The notes beneath the pieces were generated by a model that saw nothing but the letters and a program-made list of their open reading frames with translations, was not told the DNA's origin and did not search any database. A stretch of DNA of 64,000 nucleotides from Leptodactylus fallax (Eukaryota; Chordata; Amphibia; Anura; Leptodactylidae): contig CAMRHE010000331.1 of assembly GCA_947044405.1 (NCBI GenBank), forward strand, positions 1,798,001 through 1,862,000. Reading direction: 5' to 3'. Numbering within the stretch: position 1 is the stretch's first letter; every line of letters begins with the position of its first letter. Shown piece by piece: positions 21,948-43,769 of this stretch. A program made the position numbers and the translations under genes.

Positions 21948-24360
21948 ATAAAAATAATAATATTACATTTTATTTATATAGCGCCAACATATTCCGCAAC
22001 ACTGCGCAAATTGTAGGAATCAAGTACAGACAAAGATACATTACAGAGAAATAGACAATTCACACCCTGGGACTGAGGGCCCTGCTCGCAAGAGCTTACA
22101 ATTTATGAGGTAGAGGGGGTGACACAAGAGGTAGCAGGGGCGGCATCGGAGGTAGCATTGCTTATACAATGGTCTAGACATTTTTGTGATAGAGGTTACT
22201 GTCATTACACATAAATAAAGCTGTATGAGCCGTCACCAGTTGTGTTCTGGACATATAAAGTTACAGTCGACATCATATCCTGTGAGGTAATGCGGGAGCG
22301 TGAAAAGAGAAGGATTCATTTTAGGGGTTCTAACAGAGGAAGGGTTTACATTAGGAGTTGGGATAGGCCTGTCTGAAAAGATGTGTCTTTAGTTTACGCT
22401 TGAAGCTGTAGAAATTGGGGATTAATCTGATAGTCCAGGATAGAGCATTCCAGAGAAGTGGTGCAACTTGGGAGAAGTCTTGTATACGAGCGTGGGAGGT
22501 GCTGATAATAGAGGATGTTAGTCTTAGGTCATTGAGTGAACGGAGAGTACGGGTTGGGCGATAGACAGAGATAAGGGAGGAAATGTAGGGAGGTGCAGCA
22601 TTATGGAGAGCCTTGTGGATGAGGGGGATAAGTTTATATTGTACTCTGTATTGAATAGGCAGCCAATGTAGTGACCGGCACAGAACGGAGGCATCGCTGT
22701 AGTGTCTAGACTGATAGATGAGCCTGGCCGCCGCATTCAGAATAGATTGTAGAGGGGAGAGTTTAGTAAGGGGGAGACCGATTAGTAAGGAGTTACAGTA
22801 GTCAAGGCGAGTCAGACAATAAGTGTCTTTAGTGTATTTGTGGTAAGGAAAGGGCGGATTCTGGAGATGTTTTTGAAGTGGAGATGACAAGAGCGTGCGA
22901 GTGACTGGATATGGGGGATGAAGGAAAGGTCTGAGTCAAACAAATCCCCGAGGCAGCGGGCATACTGCCTAGGAGTTATGGTAAGGCCGGAGACTGCAAT
23001 GGAGAGATCAGGGACAGATCTATTAGATGGTGGAAACAGCAGTAGTTCCATCTTTGAGAGATTCAGTTTCAGATAGAGCGAAGACATGATATTTGAGACA
23101 GCAGAGAGACAGTCACTGGTGTTCTGTATTAGTGCAGGGGTGATGTCACGGGATGATGTATATAATTGGGTGTCATCAGCATAAAGATGGTACCGGAAGC
23201 CAAATCTGGTGATGGTTTGTCCAATAGGGGCTGTGTAGAGGGAGAAGAGCAGGGGACCTAGGACTGAGCCTTGAGGAACCCCAATGGCAAGGGGAAGAAA
23301 CAGAGCCCGCAAATGATATACTGAAAGTGGATTTTGAAAGATAAGAGGAGAACCAGGAGAGAGCAGTGTCCATGAGGCCGACAGAACGGAGCATAGTAAG
23401 GAGGAGTTGATGGTCAACAGTGTCAAATGCTGCTGAGAGATCCAGAAGAATAAGAAGAGAAGTCACCATTAGATTTAGCTGTCAAGAGATCATTGGAGAC
23501 TTTTGTGAGGGCCGTTTCAGAAGAGTGCAGCGGGCGGAAGCCAGATTGTAAGGGGTCAAGTAGAGAGTTAGCAGATTAATCGAAAATAGACCAAGAATTC
23601 AAGATTTTGGAGATGAAGGGGAGGTTAGAGACAGGTTGATAGTTAGCAGCACAGGACGGGTCAAGGGAGGGTTTCTTCAATAGTGGAGTTATGACAGCAT
23701 GTTTGAAAGAGGAGGGAAAAATTCCAGGAGAGAGAGAGAGGTTAAATATTTTAGTAAGATAAGTAGTGATGGCAGGCAACAGAAACTGGAGAAAGGGGGG
23801 AGGGGAAAAGGTGAGAAGAGGAAAGGAGTCGGGAGACTTCTTCTTCTGTAACTGGTTCAAACGATGAGAATGAACAGGATGACGTGTGGTAGGTGAGGGG
23901 ATTGATGGTATGGTAACTGAGGGGATTAATGCCACCTGGGGATTAGGCAGTGATTTCCTGACGGATCTTATCGATTTTGTCATGGAAATAAGTGGCCAGG
24001 TCCTCTGCACAGAGGTCTGTGAATGGTGCCTGCCATGAGTAAGAAGTTTTTAAGAGTCTTTTAGGGTTACTGGGGAGAGAAGAGATGAGAGCGGTGAAAT
24101 AGTCTTGTTTGGTGAGGTGAAAGGCAGAGCTATAGGTTTGAGCATATACTTGACATGGAGGAAATCTGCAGGTGTACATGATTTTCTCCACAGACGTTCA
24201 GCACACCTAGAGCACCACTGAAGAAAACGCATCTGTGGCATGTGCCAGGGTTGCTGCCTCAAAATTTTCTAGGGGGAGGGGGGAGCCGCCTCATCCAGAG
24301 CACTTCTAAGTGTTTCATTATAGTGACAGGCGGCCAGATTGGGATAGGAGAGTTAAGATA
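21948..24360 (-). mobile_element. L2-type LINE, 5'-truncated
   Basis: Longest LINE copy in the window. Its 3' end lies at the left, with an AAT-rich tail and the gcgctatataaataaaatgt end on the minus strand. ORF2 relics run from about 24360 down to 22351. The endonuclease part is absent, so the copy is 5'-truncated. The 3' UTR (22350-21948) is the part shared with the fragments at 1441-2142 and 60592-61100. Confidence 0.9.
22351..24360 (-). pseudogene. L2 ORF2 reverse transcriptase, frameshifted
   Basis: Pieces on the minus strand, in order: LRSALDEAAPP; LTKIFNLSLSPGIFPSSFK with ITPLLKKPSLDPS (finger region, 24010-23576); [17 protein letters not shown] (RT motif A, 23469-23176); [16 protein letters not shown] and YADDTQLY (motifs B and C, 23426-22812); and LDYCNSLLIGLP, AARLIYQSRH, LHWLPIQYRVQYK, SFKRKLKTHLF (C-terminal region, ending at 22351). 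These are diagnostic of the L2 clade. The pieces lie in at least three frames, so the element cannot mobilise itself. Confidence 0.9.
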
Positions 24361-25345
24361 AATCTCACACATTTAGTGGCAAAAAAAGCAAAGTAAAAAT
24401 AGGCGCAAAACACAAAAAAGACACTTCCAGCGCATTCAAGGAAGATACGGAGAATCTGCTCACGGAGTCTTCAGGGAGATGCAGGTGCGATATGCGAGAC
24501 GTCATCACATCCTATACTACAGCTCCTCTAGCCGGAGCACACAGGGGAGGAGTGCGGGAGCAGAGAGCGGACGGCTCCTTCTCTACCACTGTATGCAACT
24601 CATGTGCGCCCTCTGCATATACCTCCAGCCAACCGGGACAGGACCCGGAATCCAGGACTGATCGGGTTGGGGGTATGCTTCTTTTTGCCAAAAAAAAACA
24701 TCATTAGAAAAGCTCCGGCCTACAGGTATTCATAGTAATAATACACATAGTCTTATATGCATTATACAATACATTCCCGCATGTACACACACTCACATTT
24801 ACACACACTCATATACATATTTACACAATCGTTATGTTCGGTGTGCCTATGTCACCTTTGAGGCCCAATCACAGTCCTCAGCAGTGACCGCGGCTGCCTG
24901 ATGTCACAGAAGAGCACCAGACACCGCATGGAGGAAGACACAGAACGCCGGAGGCCATGAGGCGGCTCAGAAGAGGTAACGGAAGGTAAGTATAAATGTT
25001 TTTATATTTTTTACACCTCCCTTGGGCCTTCGGCTATTATACTCCGGGGTCTGAAGAGACAACAGAATATAATAATTTACCAGTGCCAGGCATTTTAGTT
25101 CGTCAGAGACGAATTCCAAATTGTTTAGAAGGAAACAAACAATTTAGAATATTGGGGTCGAATTCAGTTCATTGCGAACCAATTCACCCATCTCTCCTCA
25201 CATATACATATTAACCTACACTCATATATACACATTTACACACTCACATGACATTGTCTCATCTTCTCTTCATTCAGGTTCCTACAATATAGAATCCTCT
25301 CAGTATCTTCTATATAAGAGAATATTCCTGATTGATCTACAAAGG
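24361..25345 (+). other. Upstream region of gene 2
   Basis: No gene. 25085-25200 carries a gaattc-rich motif (cagttcattgcgaaccaatt) resembling other short repeats here. 25247-25278 holds the conserved pyrimidine-rich acceptor ending cttcattcag, after which the 5' UTR part of coding exon 1 (gttcctacaatatagaatcc) begins. Confidence 0.5.
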
Positions 25346-35490
<10,145 letters not shown>

Positions 35491-35497
35491 CTGTGAT

Positions 35498-35825
35498 TTA
35501 AAGAGGACCTTTCACGTCTTCATCAATGTGCGGTATTATATTCTGCTAGAATGCCGACAGTGCATTGAATTCAGCGCACTGTCGGCTTTCCTGGTATGAG
35601 CCCCAATGTAGGAGATATCGGTTCTGTTAATTTCGGTACTGATATCTCCCCACTGTCAGAAGAGCAGGCCTTACAGCTCAGCATCATCACTGGGCTGTGA
35701 GGAATTCCCCCTCTGACAATCTCTTCCATAGCCTTGTACTGTCAAGGGGGAGTCATTTCGCACAGCCCAGCGATGACACTAGATTGTAAAGCATTCCCTT
35801 CTGACACCAAGAAATTTTTTTTTGC
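35498..35825. mobile_element. Half copy of the TTAA foldback family
   Basis: Starts TTAAAGAGGACCTTTCACGT like the element at 18215. It continues with related blocks (gccgacagtgcattgaattc, ggagatatcggt, cacagcccagcgatgac). The inverted second arm is degenerate or partial. It separates the two duplicated finger-exon blocks. Confidence 0.65.
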
Positions 35826-36298
35826 AAAGTTTTGGATTTTTTTAAGGGGTTAAAACGTAAAAAAACTATATCAATTTGGTATCCCCAGAATTATACCTGA
35901 CACATTTGGTGGCCTTCTCAAAGGGCTTCAGAAGTCAACACACTTCTCTCCTGAGCCTCCAATGGCAGATTTCAAAATAATACATTGTCCCTGTGGTTTG
36001 CTGCTATGTGCGCTTCACTCTACTGCCATGAAAAAAAGGTGGGGGGATGGAAGCAATGGCTGGCCCTGGTGAAGTTGGAGGCAGGAAAATGGTCCAGTGA
36101 GGAGGATTATGAAGAGGCAGATGGGTTCCATCTGTTGTTAGATTGTCATCTGATTTGACACCACTGTCTTAGATAATAATTCAATTTTGCTACATGCCTT
36201 ACAATATATGTGGGAATTTATATATAGAAATGTTATATAACATTAATATAACTTTTAAGCTTATGTAAAAATAGTAATATCAGTTTTCTTCTTGTCAG

Positions 36299-37464
36299 AT
36301 GACTGTGCCAGGAGCTCAGAGGGACATCTGATATCTACAGATTATAAAGCAGAGGATCATGGTATCACACAAGATCCATATGAAGAACATGTCATTACCC
36401 CAGATATACCCTCAGCCCTTCACAGCAAAGATCTATCATCTGATCCTGATAAACAGGTCCTATCTTTATCACAGACTGTTAGGAAGAACAAAAGTCCCCG
36501 GAAGGATGAACATCAAAGAACTCACACAGGAGAGAAGCCATTTGCATGTTTAGAATGTGGGAAATGTTTTACTCAGAAATCACATCTTGTTCGACATAAG
36601 AAACTTCACACAGGAGAAAAGCCATATTTATGCCGAGAATGTGGGAAATGTTTTCCCTATAAATCAGATCTTGCTAATCATCAGAGAATTCACACGGGGG
36701 AGAAGCCTTTTACATGTGCAGAATGTGGGAAAGGTTTTACCTATAAATCAGATCTGGCTAAACATCAGAGAATTCACACAAGGGCCGAATCATTATTGTG
36801 TTTGGAAAGTGGGAAGCATTACAGCTTTAAATTAAATTTGCTTGAACATAAAAGTCACACAGGAACGAATCCATGTTCAGAATGTGACAAATGTCTTTTT
36901 CTGAAATCAAGTCTTGTTAGACATAAAACAATTGACACAGGGGAAAAGCCATATTCGTGTTCAGAATATGCTGAATGTTTTAGTGAGAAATCAAGTTTTG
37001 TCCATCATAAAACTCACACAGGGGAGAAGCCATTTTCATGTTCAGAATGTGGGAAATGTTTTACAGCAAAATCATCTCTATTTACTCATCAAAGAATTCA
37101 CACAGGAGAGAAGCCATTTGTATGTTCTGAATGTGGGAAATGTTTTACTCAGAAACCACATCTTGTCGAACATCAAAAACTTCATTCAGGGGAGAAGCCA
37201 TTTATGTGTTCAGAATGTGACAAATGTTTCGCTCATAAAGTAAGCCTTGTTGACCATCAAAAAACACACACAGGGGAGAAGCCATTTTCATGTTCCGAAT
37301 GTGGAAAATGTTTTACAAATAAATCAGGTCTTGTTAAACATCAGAGAATTCACACCGGAGAGAAGCCATTTGTATGTTCCGAATGTGGGAAATGTTTTAC
37401 TCAGAAACCACATCTTGTTGAACATCAAAAAATTCACACCAGGAAGAAGCCATGTTGTGTATGA
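36299..37464 (+). CDS. Second C2H2 zinc-finger terminal exon of gene 2 (alternative or orphan)
   Basis: Preceded by the same acceptor (ttttcttcttgtcag) and opening in the same phase as the exon at 33995. Splicing from the donor at 26732 gives an open frame of 577 residues. The spacer reads [14 protein letters not shown]...[12 protein letters not shown]. There are eleven finger positions. Fingers 1-3 and 7-11 are intact, while 4-6 are damaged: finger 4 [10 protein letters not shown] lacks its second Cys, finger 5 ends in HKTID (second His lost), finger 6 reads CSEYAECF (Cys to Tyr). Fingers 8-11 are nearly identical to fingers 3, 4, 5 and 8 of the 33995 exon. Contact residues of fingers 8-11 are QPHE, HVSD, NSGK and QPHE. 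It has no KRAB exons of its own in the ~1.4 kb since the previous exon, so it is either a mutually exclusive last exon or a relic. The stop is at 37462-37464. Confidence 0.7.
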
Positions 37465-37720
37465 AATGTTTAATTAAAAAAAAAAAAAAAAACTCAGTTC
37501 TAATATCACATCAAAGAACTAACACCGGGGAGAAGCCATTGTCATGTACATTCTTTTTTAACCAGAAGTAACCTCCAACTACATTAAAAACATCCAAGAA
37601 CTTGCAACATTTTCATGTCTAGGCTGATTTTTTTTTACCCACAATTACATCTTAAAGAGGTTATCACACATAAAATATTGTAATTTTTGAATCTGAGATG
37701 ATTTCCAGTTTGAAATTTAT
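37465..37720 (+). other. Decayed finger sequence in the 3' UTR of the second exon
   Basis: After the stop, 37497-37550 still reads as finger-like codons (ATATCACATCAAAGAACT, GGGGAGAAGCCATTGTCATG, that is SHQR...GEKPLSC). The stop codon has therefore cut off an older, longer array. Confidence 0.6.
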
Positions 37721-37824
37721 TTAAGGTAATGATTAAAATACATGAATATATATTGTCCCCTGCTTTTGTGTTTTTCTCTTGCCCATTTTTGCACTGTTGG
37801 GTGTACGAGCATCTCTACTGGTGC

Positions 37825-37830
37825 AATAAA
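37825..37830 (+). other. Poly(A) signal candidate, gene 2 exon B
   Basis: AATAAA in ctggtgcaataaatgtaa, 361 bp after the stop. Position and context match the signal at 35189. Confidence 0.55.
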
Positions 37831-38080
37831 TGTAAATTTAATGTAATAAAAGTAGATGAGGCTCTTGGGAAGGGAATCAGACAATTCAGGACTACAATAC
37901 AGTATACGGAGAAGAGACAGGCATTGTGACGTGTCCTCTGCCAATGGATCATTTGGCTCCTCTCACTGAAAAGAGACGACTTTTTTAATTTTTATTTTTA
38001 CATTTTGTAATTTAAGAAATCAAACTAGACAACATCACAATCAAACATATTTGAGACATCTCGAAAGCAAAGCAATACAA

Positions 38081-39330
38081 TGAAGGCCCAAAAGGTTCGG
38101 CATAATAAAAATGTTGGCAAAAAATACAAGTGATACATGTAGAGCGGAGTAAAAATTCAGCATATTTAGACAATGACGATCAAGCTTTATAAAAAAAGTA
38201 CATTGAAGTTATGTGACACAGACACATTCACTCAGTACACCGCTCCGAGGAAAAAGCCCTTAGGGCAAATCTGCGTACGTGCATTGATCCACGGAATCCA
38301 TATTTTCATGAAATGGTTCAGGGCCCATAGCCACATAGACTGCCTTGTACTTAAGAAGGTCCGTGTCAATCAAATCAAGCCACTGACCCAGTGTCGGAAT
38401 CCCAGGGGACTCCCAAGTATAGTTTTCCTTGCATAATACAAAAGGAGCCTATGCTGCAGCTTTTGGCCATAATTAGTGGGAATGATCTCTCTAACCAGAC
38501 CCAGTACACTGACTTCCGGGGTACAAACCTAGCTAGATCCTAGGTAAACCCACAGCCATATTAAGAAATCCATGCATCACCGGCCAAAAGGCTTGAATGA
38601 CCACACCATATGTATAAAGGATCCCCAGTGATTCCCACATCTAGTACAAATATCACTGGTTAGTTAACACACTTGGACCAGTCTAATCGGCATCAACTTC
38701 AGCGGCCCCCTTTTTTAGGTAACCAGGGCCAAGCGATATCACGTATTTATTTAATGTACACGGTGAACGTCGGGAAAAAAAAAACGGAAAAAACTCGCCA
38801 AAAGTAATGATTTTTTGCCATCTCACCTTACAAAATAGGCCATAAAAAGTGATCAAAAAGTCATATGTACCCCAAAACAGTACCAATAAAAAGCACAGGT
38901 TGTCCCGCAAAAAATAAGCCCTAAACCAACTCTGTAAACCGTAAAATAAAAATGTTACGCATCTCAGAAGATGGCGATGCAAAAACAATTAATTTATGTC
39001 CCCAAATGGGTTTTTGTTCTGCAAAATTAGTATCCTATAAAAAAAACTGTATAAATGAGGTATCGTCGTAATCGTACCGACCCGCAGAATAAAGGTAACA
39101 CGTTACTTATGCTTTATGCTGCATAGTGAAAAATTTAAAAGGTAAAACGCAGTGCCAGAATTGATGGTTTTTTTTTTTAATCCAACAAGAAAGAGTTAAT
39201 AAAATGTATTCAATAAGTTATAGGCGCCCAAAGATGATGTCATTACAAAATACATCTCACCCCAAAAAACAAAGACAAAAACCCCCAAAATCGCCAAATC
39301 ATTAGAACATAACTGGCTGCGTCAGGAAGG
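38081..39330. other. Intergenic repeat-like DNA
   Basis: No gene. 38.75-39.3 kb looks like non-coding frog repeat sequence (ggtatcgtcgtaatcgtacc, aaaaatgttacgcatctcag). Confidence 0.4.
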
Positions 39331-39539
39331 GAATGTATAAGCTGTGCGAGCGTATATCAGGGGACACCCCAGATTTAGAGGTTATGAGGGAAAATAAACC
39401 AGAAGTGACCCCCAGAGTGACCCCCCCCCCAATCATAGGAGCTACTGGGGAAATAGTAGGGCATTTGGTGTACCCAATGTACTCCGCACAGCTTACATAT
39501 TCACTCTTCCCCATCCGCTGTGCAGTCACGCCTGGGATA

Positions 39540-42110
39540 CTAAAGCTCACTACACCCCCTGATAAATTCTTTGAGGGGTGCAGTTTTCAAAATGGGGTCA
39601 CTCCTTTGGGGAATCCACTGTTATGGTACCTTACAGGCTCTGCAAACATGACATGGCGTCCAGATATCAAACATCTGAATCTGCGCTCCAAGAGCCACAT
39701 AGCGCTCCTTCTCTTCTGCGCCCTGCTGTGTGCCCAAACTGCAGTTTATGCCCCCCATGTATGACACTGGTGTACCCAGGATAACGTACTTAATGCCATA
39801 TGTGGGTATAAACTGCTGTATGGACACAGCTGGGCACAGAAGGGAAGGAGCGCTATTTGGTTTTTGAGAGCACAGACTTGGACGGTTTGGTTTTTGGACG
39901 CCATTGCACTTTTGCAGAGCTGAAACGCCAGTAAAGTGGAATCCCCTGACACGTGACCCCATTTTGGAAACTACACCCCTGAAGGAATTTATCTAGGAGT
40001 TCAGTAAGCATTTTTAACCCCCAAGTGTTGCTATAATTTATTATCCACAAATGAATACGCAGCTGATTGTGAAAGGTGAAAATGACAATTTTTCCAGGAA
40101 TACATCATTTCAGTGTGTAATATGTTGTGCCCGGCTTGTATCAGAGATGAAAGCTCCAAAAGCTGTTGTGCCCGGATCCCCACTCACCAGTTTTTGGAGT
40201 GTGTGTCTCTGCAGACATAAGCTGGGCACAACATATCGGGCACTGAAATGGCGAATCTCTGGAAAAATGTTATTTTTAACTTTTCATTATCAGCTGCGTA
40301 TTCATTTCTGGAAATTAAAAGAATGCAACACTTAAGGGTTAAAAATGCTCGCTACACCACTTGATAAATCCCTTGAAAGGTGTAGTTTGGAAAATGGGGT
40401 CACAAGTCTGTGGTTTCCACTTTACTGGCAATTCTCGTGCTCTGCAAAAGTGACATGGTGTCCATAAACCAAACTGTGCTCTAAAAACCAAAATAGCGCT
40501 CCTTCCATTCTGAGCCCCACCATGTACCCATACAGCAGATTAGAACCACATATGGGGCATTTCTGTGTTCAGAAGAAATTGTGTAACAAACTGTGGGGAG
40601 CTTTTTCTTCTTTAACCACTTGCAAAAATTAAAAATATGTCGCTAAATGTACGGTTTATTGGAAAAAAAGTAATTTTTCATGTTTACGTCCCAATGATGA
40701 TAAAATCTGTGAAACAGCTGTGAGGTCAAAATGCTCACTATACCCCTAGATAAATTCTATGAGGGGTGTAATTTCCAAAATGGGGTCACTTTTGAGGGGT
40801 TCCCATTGTATTGGTACTTTAGGGGCTCTGCAAATGCGACATGGCACCCGAAAACTATTCCAGCAAAATCTGCCCTCCAAAAGCCAAATAGCGCTCTTTC
40901 CATTCCGAGCCCCACCATGTACCCATACAGCAGATTACAACCATATATGGGGCATTTCTGTGTTCAGGAGAAATTGTTTAACAAACTGTGGGGAGCTTTT
41001 TCTCCTTTGTCCTCTTGTGAAAATGAAAAATTTGGGGCTAAATTGACAGTTTATTGGAAAAAAAGAAATTTTTCATTTTCATGTCCCAATGTTAATAAAA
41101 TCTGTGAAACAGCTGTGGGTTCAAAATGCTCACTATACCCCTTGACATGTTCTGTGAGAGGTTTGGTTTCCAAAATGGGGTCACTTTCAGGGGGTTTCCA
41201 TTGTATTGGTACTTTGGGGACTCTGCAAATGCAACATGGCACCTGAAAACTATTCCAGCAAAATCTGCCCTACAAAAGCAAAATAGCGCTCTTTCCATTC
41301 TGAGCCCCACCATGTACCCATACAGCAGTTGACGACCACATATGGGGTATTGCTGTGTTCAGGAGAAATTGTTTAACAAACTATGGGGTCCTTTTTCTCC
41401 TTTAACCCCTTGTGAAAATGAAAACTTTGGGGATAAAGTGACGTTTTAGTAATTTTTCATTTATACATCCCAATGTTAGTAAAATCTGTGAAACAGCTGT
41501 GGGGTCAAAATGCTCACTATACTCCTTGATGAATTCTGTGAGGGGTATAGTTTCCAAAATGGGGTCACTTTTTGGGGGTTTTCATTGTTTTGGTATTTTG
41601 GGGGCTCTGCAAATGCAACATGGCACCTGAAAACTATTCCAGCAAAATCTGCTTTTCAAACGTCCAGTGTTGCTCCTTCCCTTCCGTGCGCTGCCGTGTG
41701 CCCAAACATCAGTTTACACCCACATGTGGGGTATTTCTGTGCTCTGGAGAAATTGTGTAATAAACTGGGAGATGCATTTTCTCCTTTAACACTTTGTGAA
41801 TGTGTTAAATTTAGGGTTAAATGAAGGGATTAGTGGAAAAAATTCAAATGTCTAAATTTCACCTCGATATCGTTTTAATTCTTGTGAAATGCTTAAAGGG
41901 TTAACAAACTTCCCAAATGCTGTTTTGAATTATTTCAGGGGTGCAGTTTTGAAAATGGGGTGATTTATGGGGGTTTCTAATATATAGGCCTTTATAATCC
42001 CCTTCAGAACTGAAGTGGTCCCTAAAAAATGAGTTTGGGAAATTTTCTTGTAAATCTGGAAAATCGCTGTTACACTTGTAAGCCGTCAATGTCAATATAA
42101 AGCAGAGATA
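39540..42110. repeat. ~390-bp tandem repeat array
   Basis: The motif (t/c)caaaatggggtcac recurs at about 39589, 40391, 40777, 41172, 41557 and 41951; the last five are spaced 386, 395, 385 and 394 bp. Each unit also has gctctgcaaatgcaacatgg, atagcgctctttccattc and an aggagaaattgtttaacaaa block. Short open frames (for example 40731-41246 +) follow the repeat and are not genes. This looks like the interior of a large amphibian interspersed repeat whose class I cannot name. Confidence 0.75.
39770..40610. repeat. Large imperfect palindrome inside the 390-bp array
   Basis: Two arms of about 400 bp are inverted about ~40190. Paired blocks include taatatgttgtgccc (left) with gggcacaacatat (right), atgaatacgcagctgat with atcagctgcgtattcat, gcatttttaacccccaagtgtt with aacacttaagggttaaaaatgc, and gtgaccccattttgga with ggaaaatggggtcac. 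Confidence 0.7.
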
Positions 42111-42507
42111 TGGTAGATAATATTTATTAATGTATTTGGGTGGTATGACTATCTGTCTGAAAAGCAGAGAATTTCACATTTTGAAAATTGCGATTTTTTT
42201 CCAAATTTCCATCAAATATCCTATTTTTTTATAAATAAATACAAAAATATTGATTAGTGTTTACCACTAACATGAAGTACAATGTGTCACGAGAAAACTG
42301 TCTCAAAATCACTTGTGTAAGTTAAAGCGTCTCAAAGTTCTTGCCACATAAAGTGACACATGTCAGTTTTGAAAAACAAAGCCTGGTCCTTAACGCACTT
42401 TTGGGCTGTGTCCTTAAGGGGTTAAAAACTGGACAATTTGGAATGTTATGAACCGATTTGCTCATCTCTGCTCTCAACTCCTTTCTCCTTCTCGCCCTAT
42501 TTACTAT

Positions 42508-43754
42508 CGTGTTTCTCCAAAAATAAGACAGGGTCTTACATTATTTATAAACTGTAAATTATTTTCAGTGTAGGTCTTATTTTTTTTTTCCATGAAAAAC
42601 AATCACACAGTTATACTTTATCTCATCACATTTATCTCTATCTCCTCTCCTTTACGCTAAGGGGAAGGAGCTGTAGTGGAGTGGCTTCGTTTGTGGGAGC
42701 AAACTGGATGGCACCTGATATCTGGTCACGTAGGTAGTCAAGCCCACATAGTAGTGGCAGGGAGGCGGGACTCAGGAGAAAGCACTCAGAAGGTGGACTC
42801 GAGACGAAGGAGGCAGGACTCGGGAGAAAGCACTGAGAAGGCGGGACTCGGGATCAGATGAGCGGATTTTGCCATGCCATGGAAGGAGGTAGTGGGGCAC
42901 TTGTCCAGGATGGTTGGGAGCTACGGTATGCCTACTCTCTGTCTCTGCGCCATCACGTGATATAATTTAGTTCTGGAGGCGTTGACTGTAACTAGTCCAA
43001 AGATATATATCTGATAGCAAAGTATGTGTACCAGCAACATAGAGAAATTCCCCAATAAGGAAATAAGTACACTTAAAAACTAACTTTTATTAATATCCAC
43101 TAAAAGTATATAAATCTATAAAAGAAAGCACCTAATAAAGAGATGCCATACTACAATGGGGTCATATAAAGGGTAAAGGCAGCCTGCCTCAAATTAAGAG
43201 GCTAGTATGGTGATACCTGTATCACTTCACAAACACCCCTCAGTTATAAATTGCAATACCCAATATTTAGATCTCAATTCACTGAAGGGGAAAAGTAAAG
43301 GATAAATCAACTGAGGTATAACACACACACACATATACACCAGCTGGCTAGAGGTCAGTAAAAGACCGACCCAATTGTCTGACTAGCCACTACCTAGGGA
43401 GCTTACATTACACTCCCACAGTTGACTGCCTAATACCACAAACACACAAACACCATAAATGTTACAACAGGAGTATTTGCCCTAACTCCCAGCCTGCCGA
43501 CGCGCGTTTCTGCTGAACTACACCAGCTCATCAGAGGCACATGCATAAGGGCAAAGCAGAATACACCATAAATGTGTGCAAACTGCCTGTATAATATAGA
43601 GCACTTAATATATCAGCCCGGCCGGCCGTGATGAATGACCGCAAGTGCCGGCTTACACAGCCTAGCTTAATATCTGCTAAGCCACACCCCCTAGCAGTCT
43701 GTGTCTGTAACTAGGGATTATTTTCAGAGTAGGGTTTATTTTTGGAGAAACACG
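42508..43754. mobile_element. TIR element, cgtgtttctccaaaaataa ends
   Basis: The left end and the reverse complement of the right end share CGTGTTTCTCCAAAAATAA (19 bp). The interior is non-coding and contains gggcaaagca and cgcgtttctgctgaactac-type repeat blocks, suggesting nested insertions. Non-autonomous. Confidence 0.6.
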
Positions 43755-43769
43755 TTACCTGCAATAATG

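Larger units (their letters stand above)
35905..38080 (+). repeat. Tandem segmental duplication, copy B
   Basis: Copy B of the block described for 33635-35490. Its left edge lies in ttggtggcctt, shared with copy A. Its right end shares gacatctcgaaagcaaagca with copy A. The finger exon is longer (1166 versus 935 bp) because it has three more finger positions. Confidence 0.8.

Noticed and set aside
40731..41246. 171-codon + strand frame
   Set aside because: Follows the ~390-bp tandem repeat and contains no known domain.
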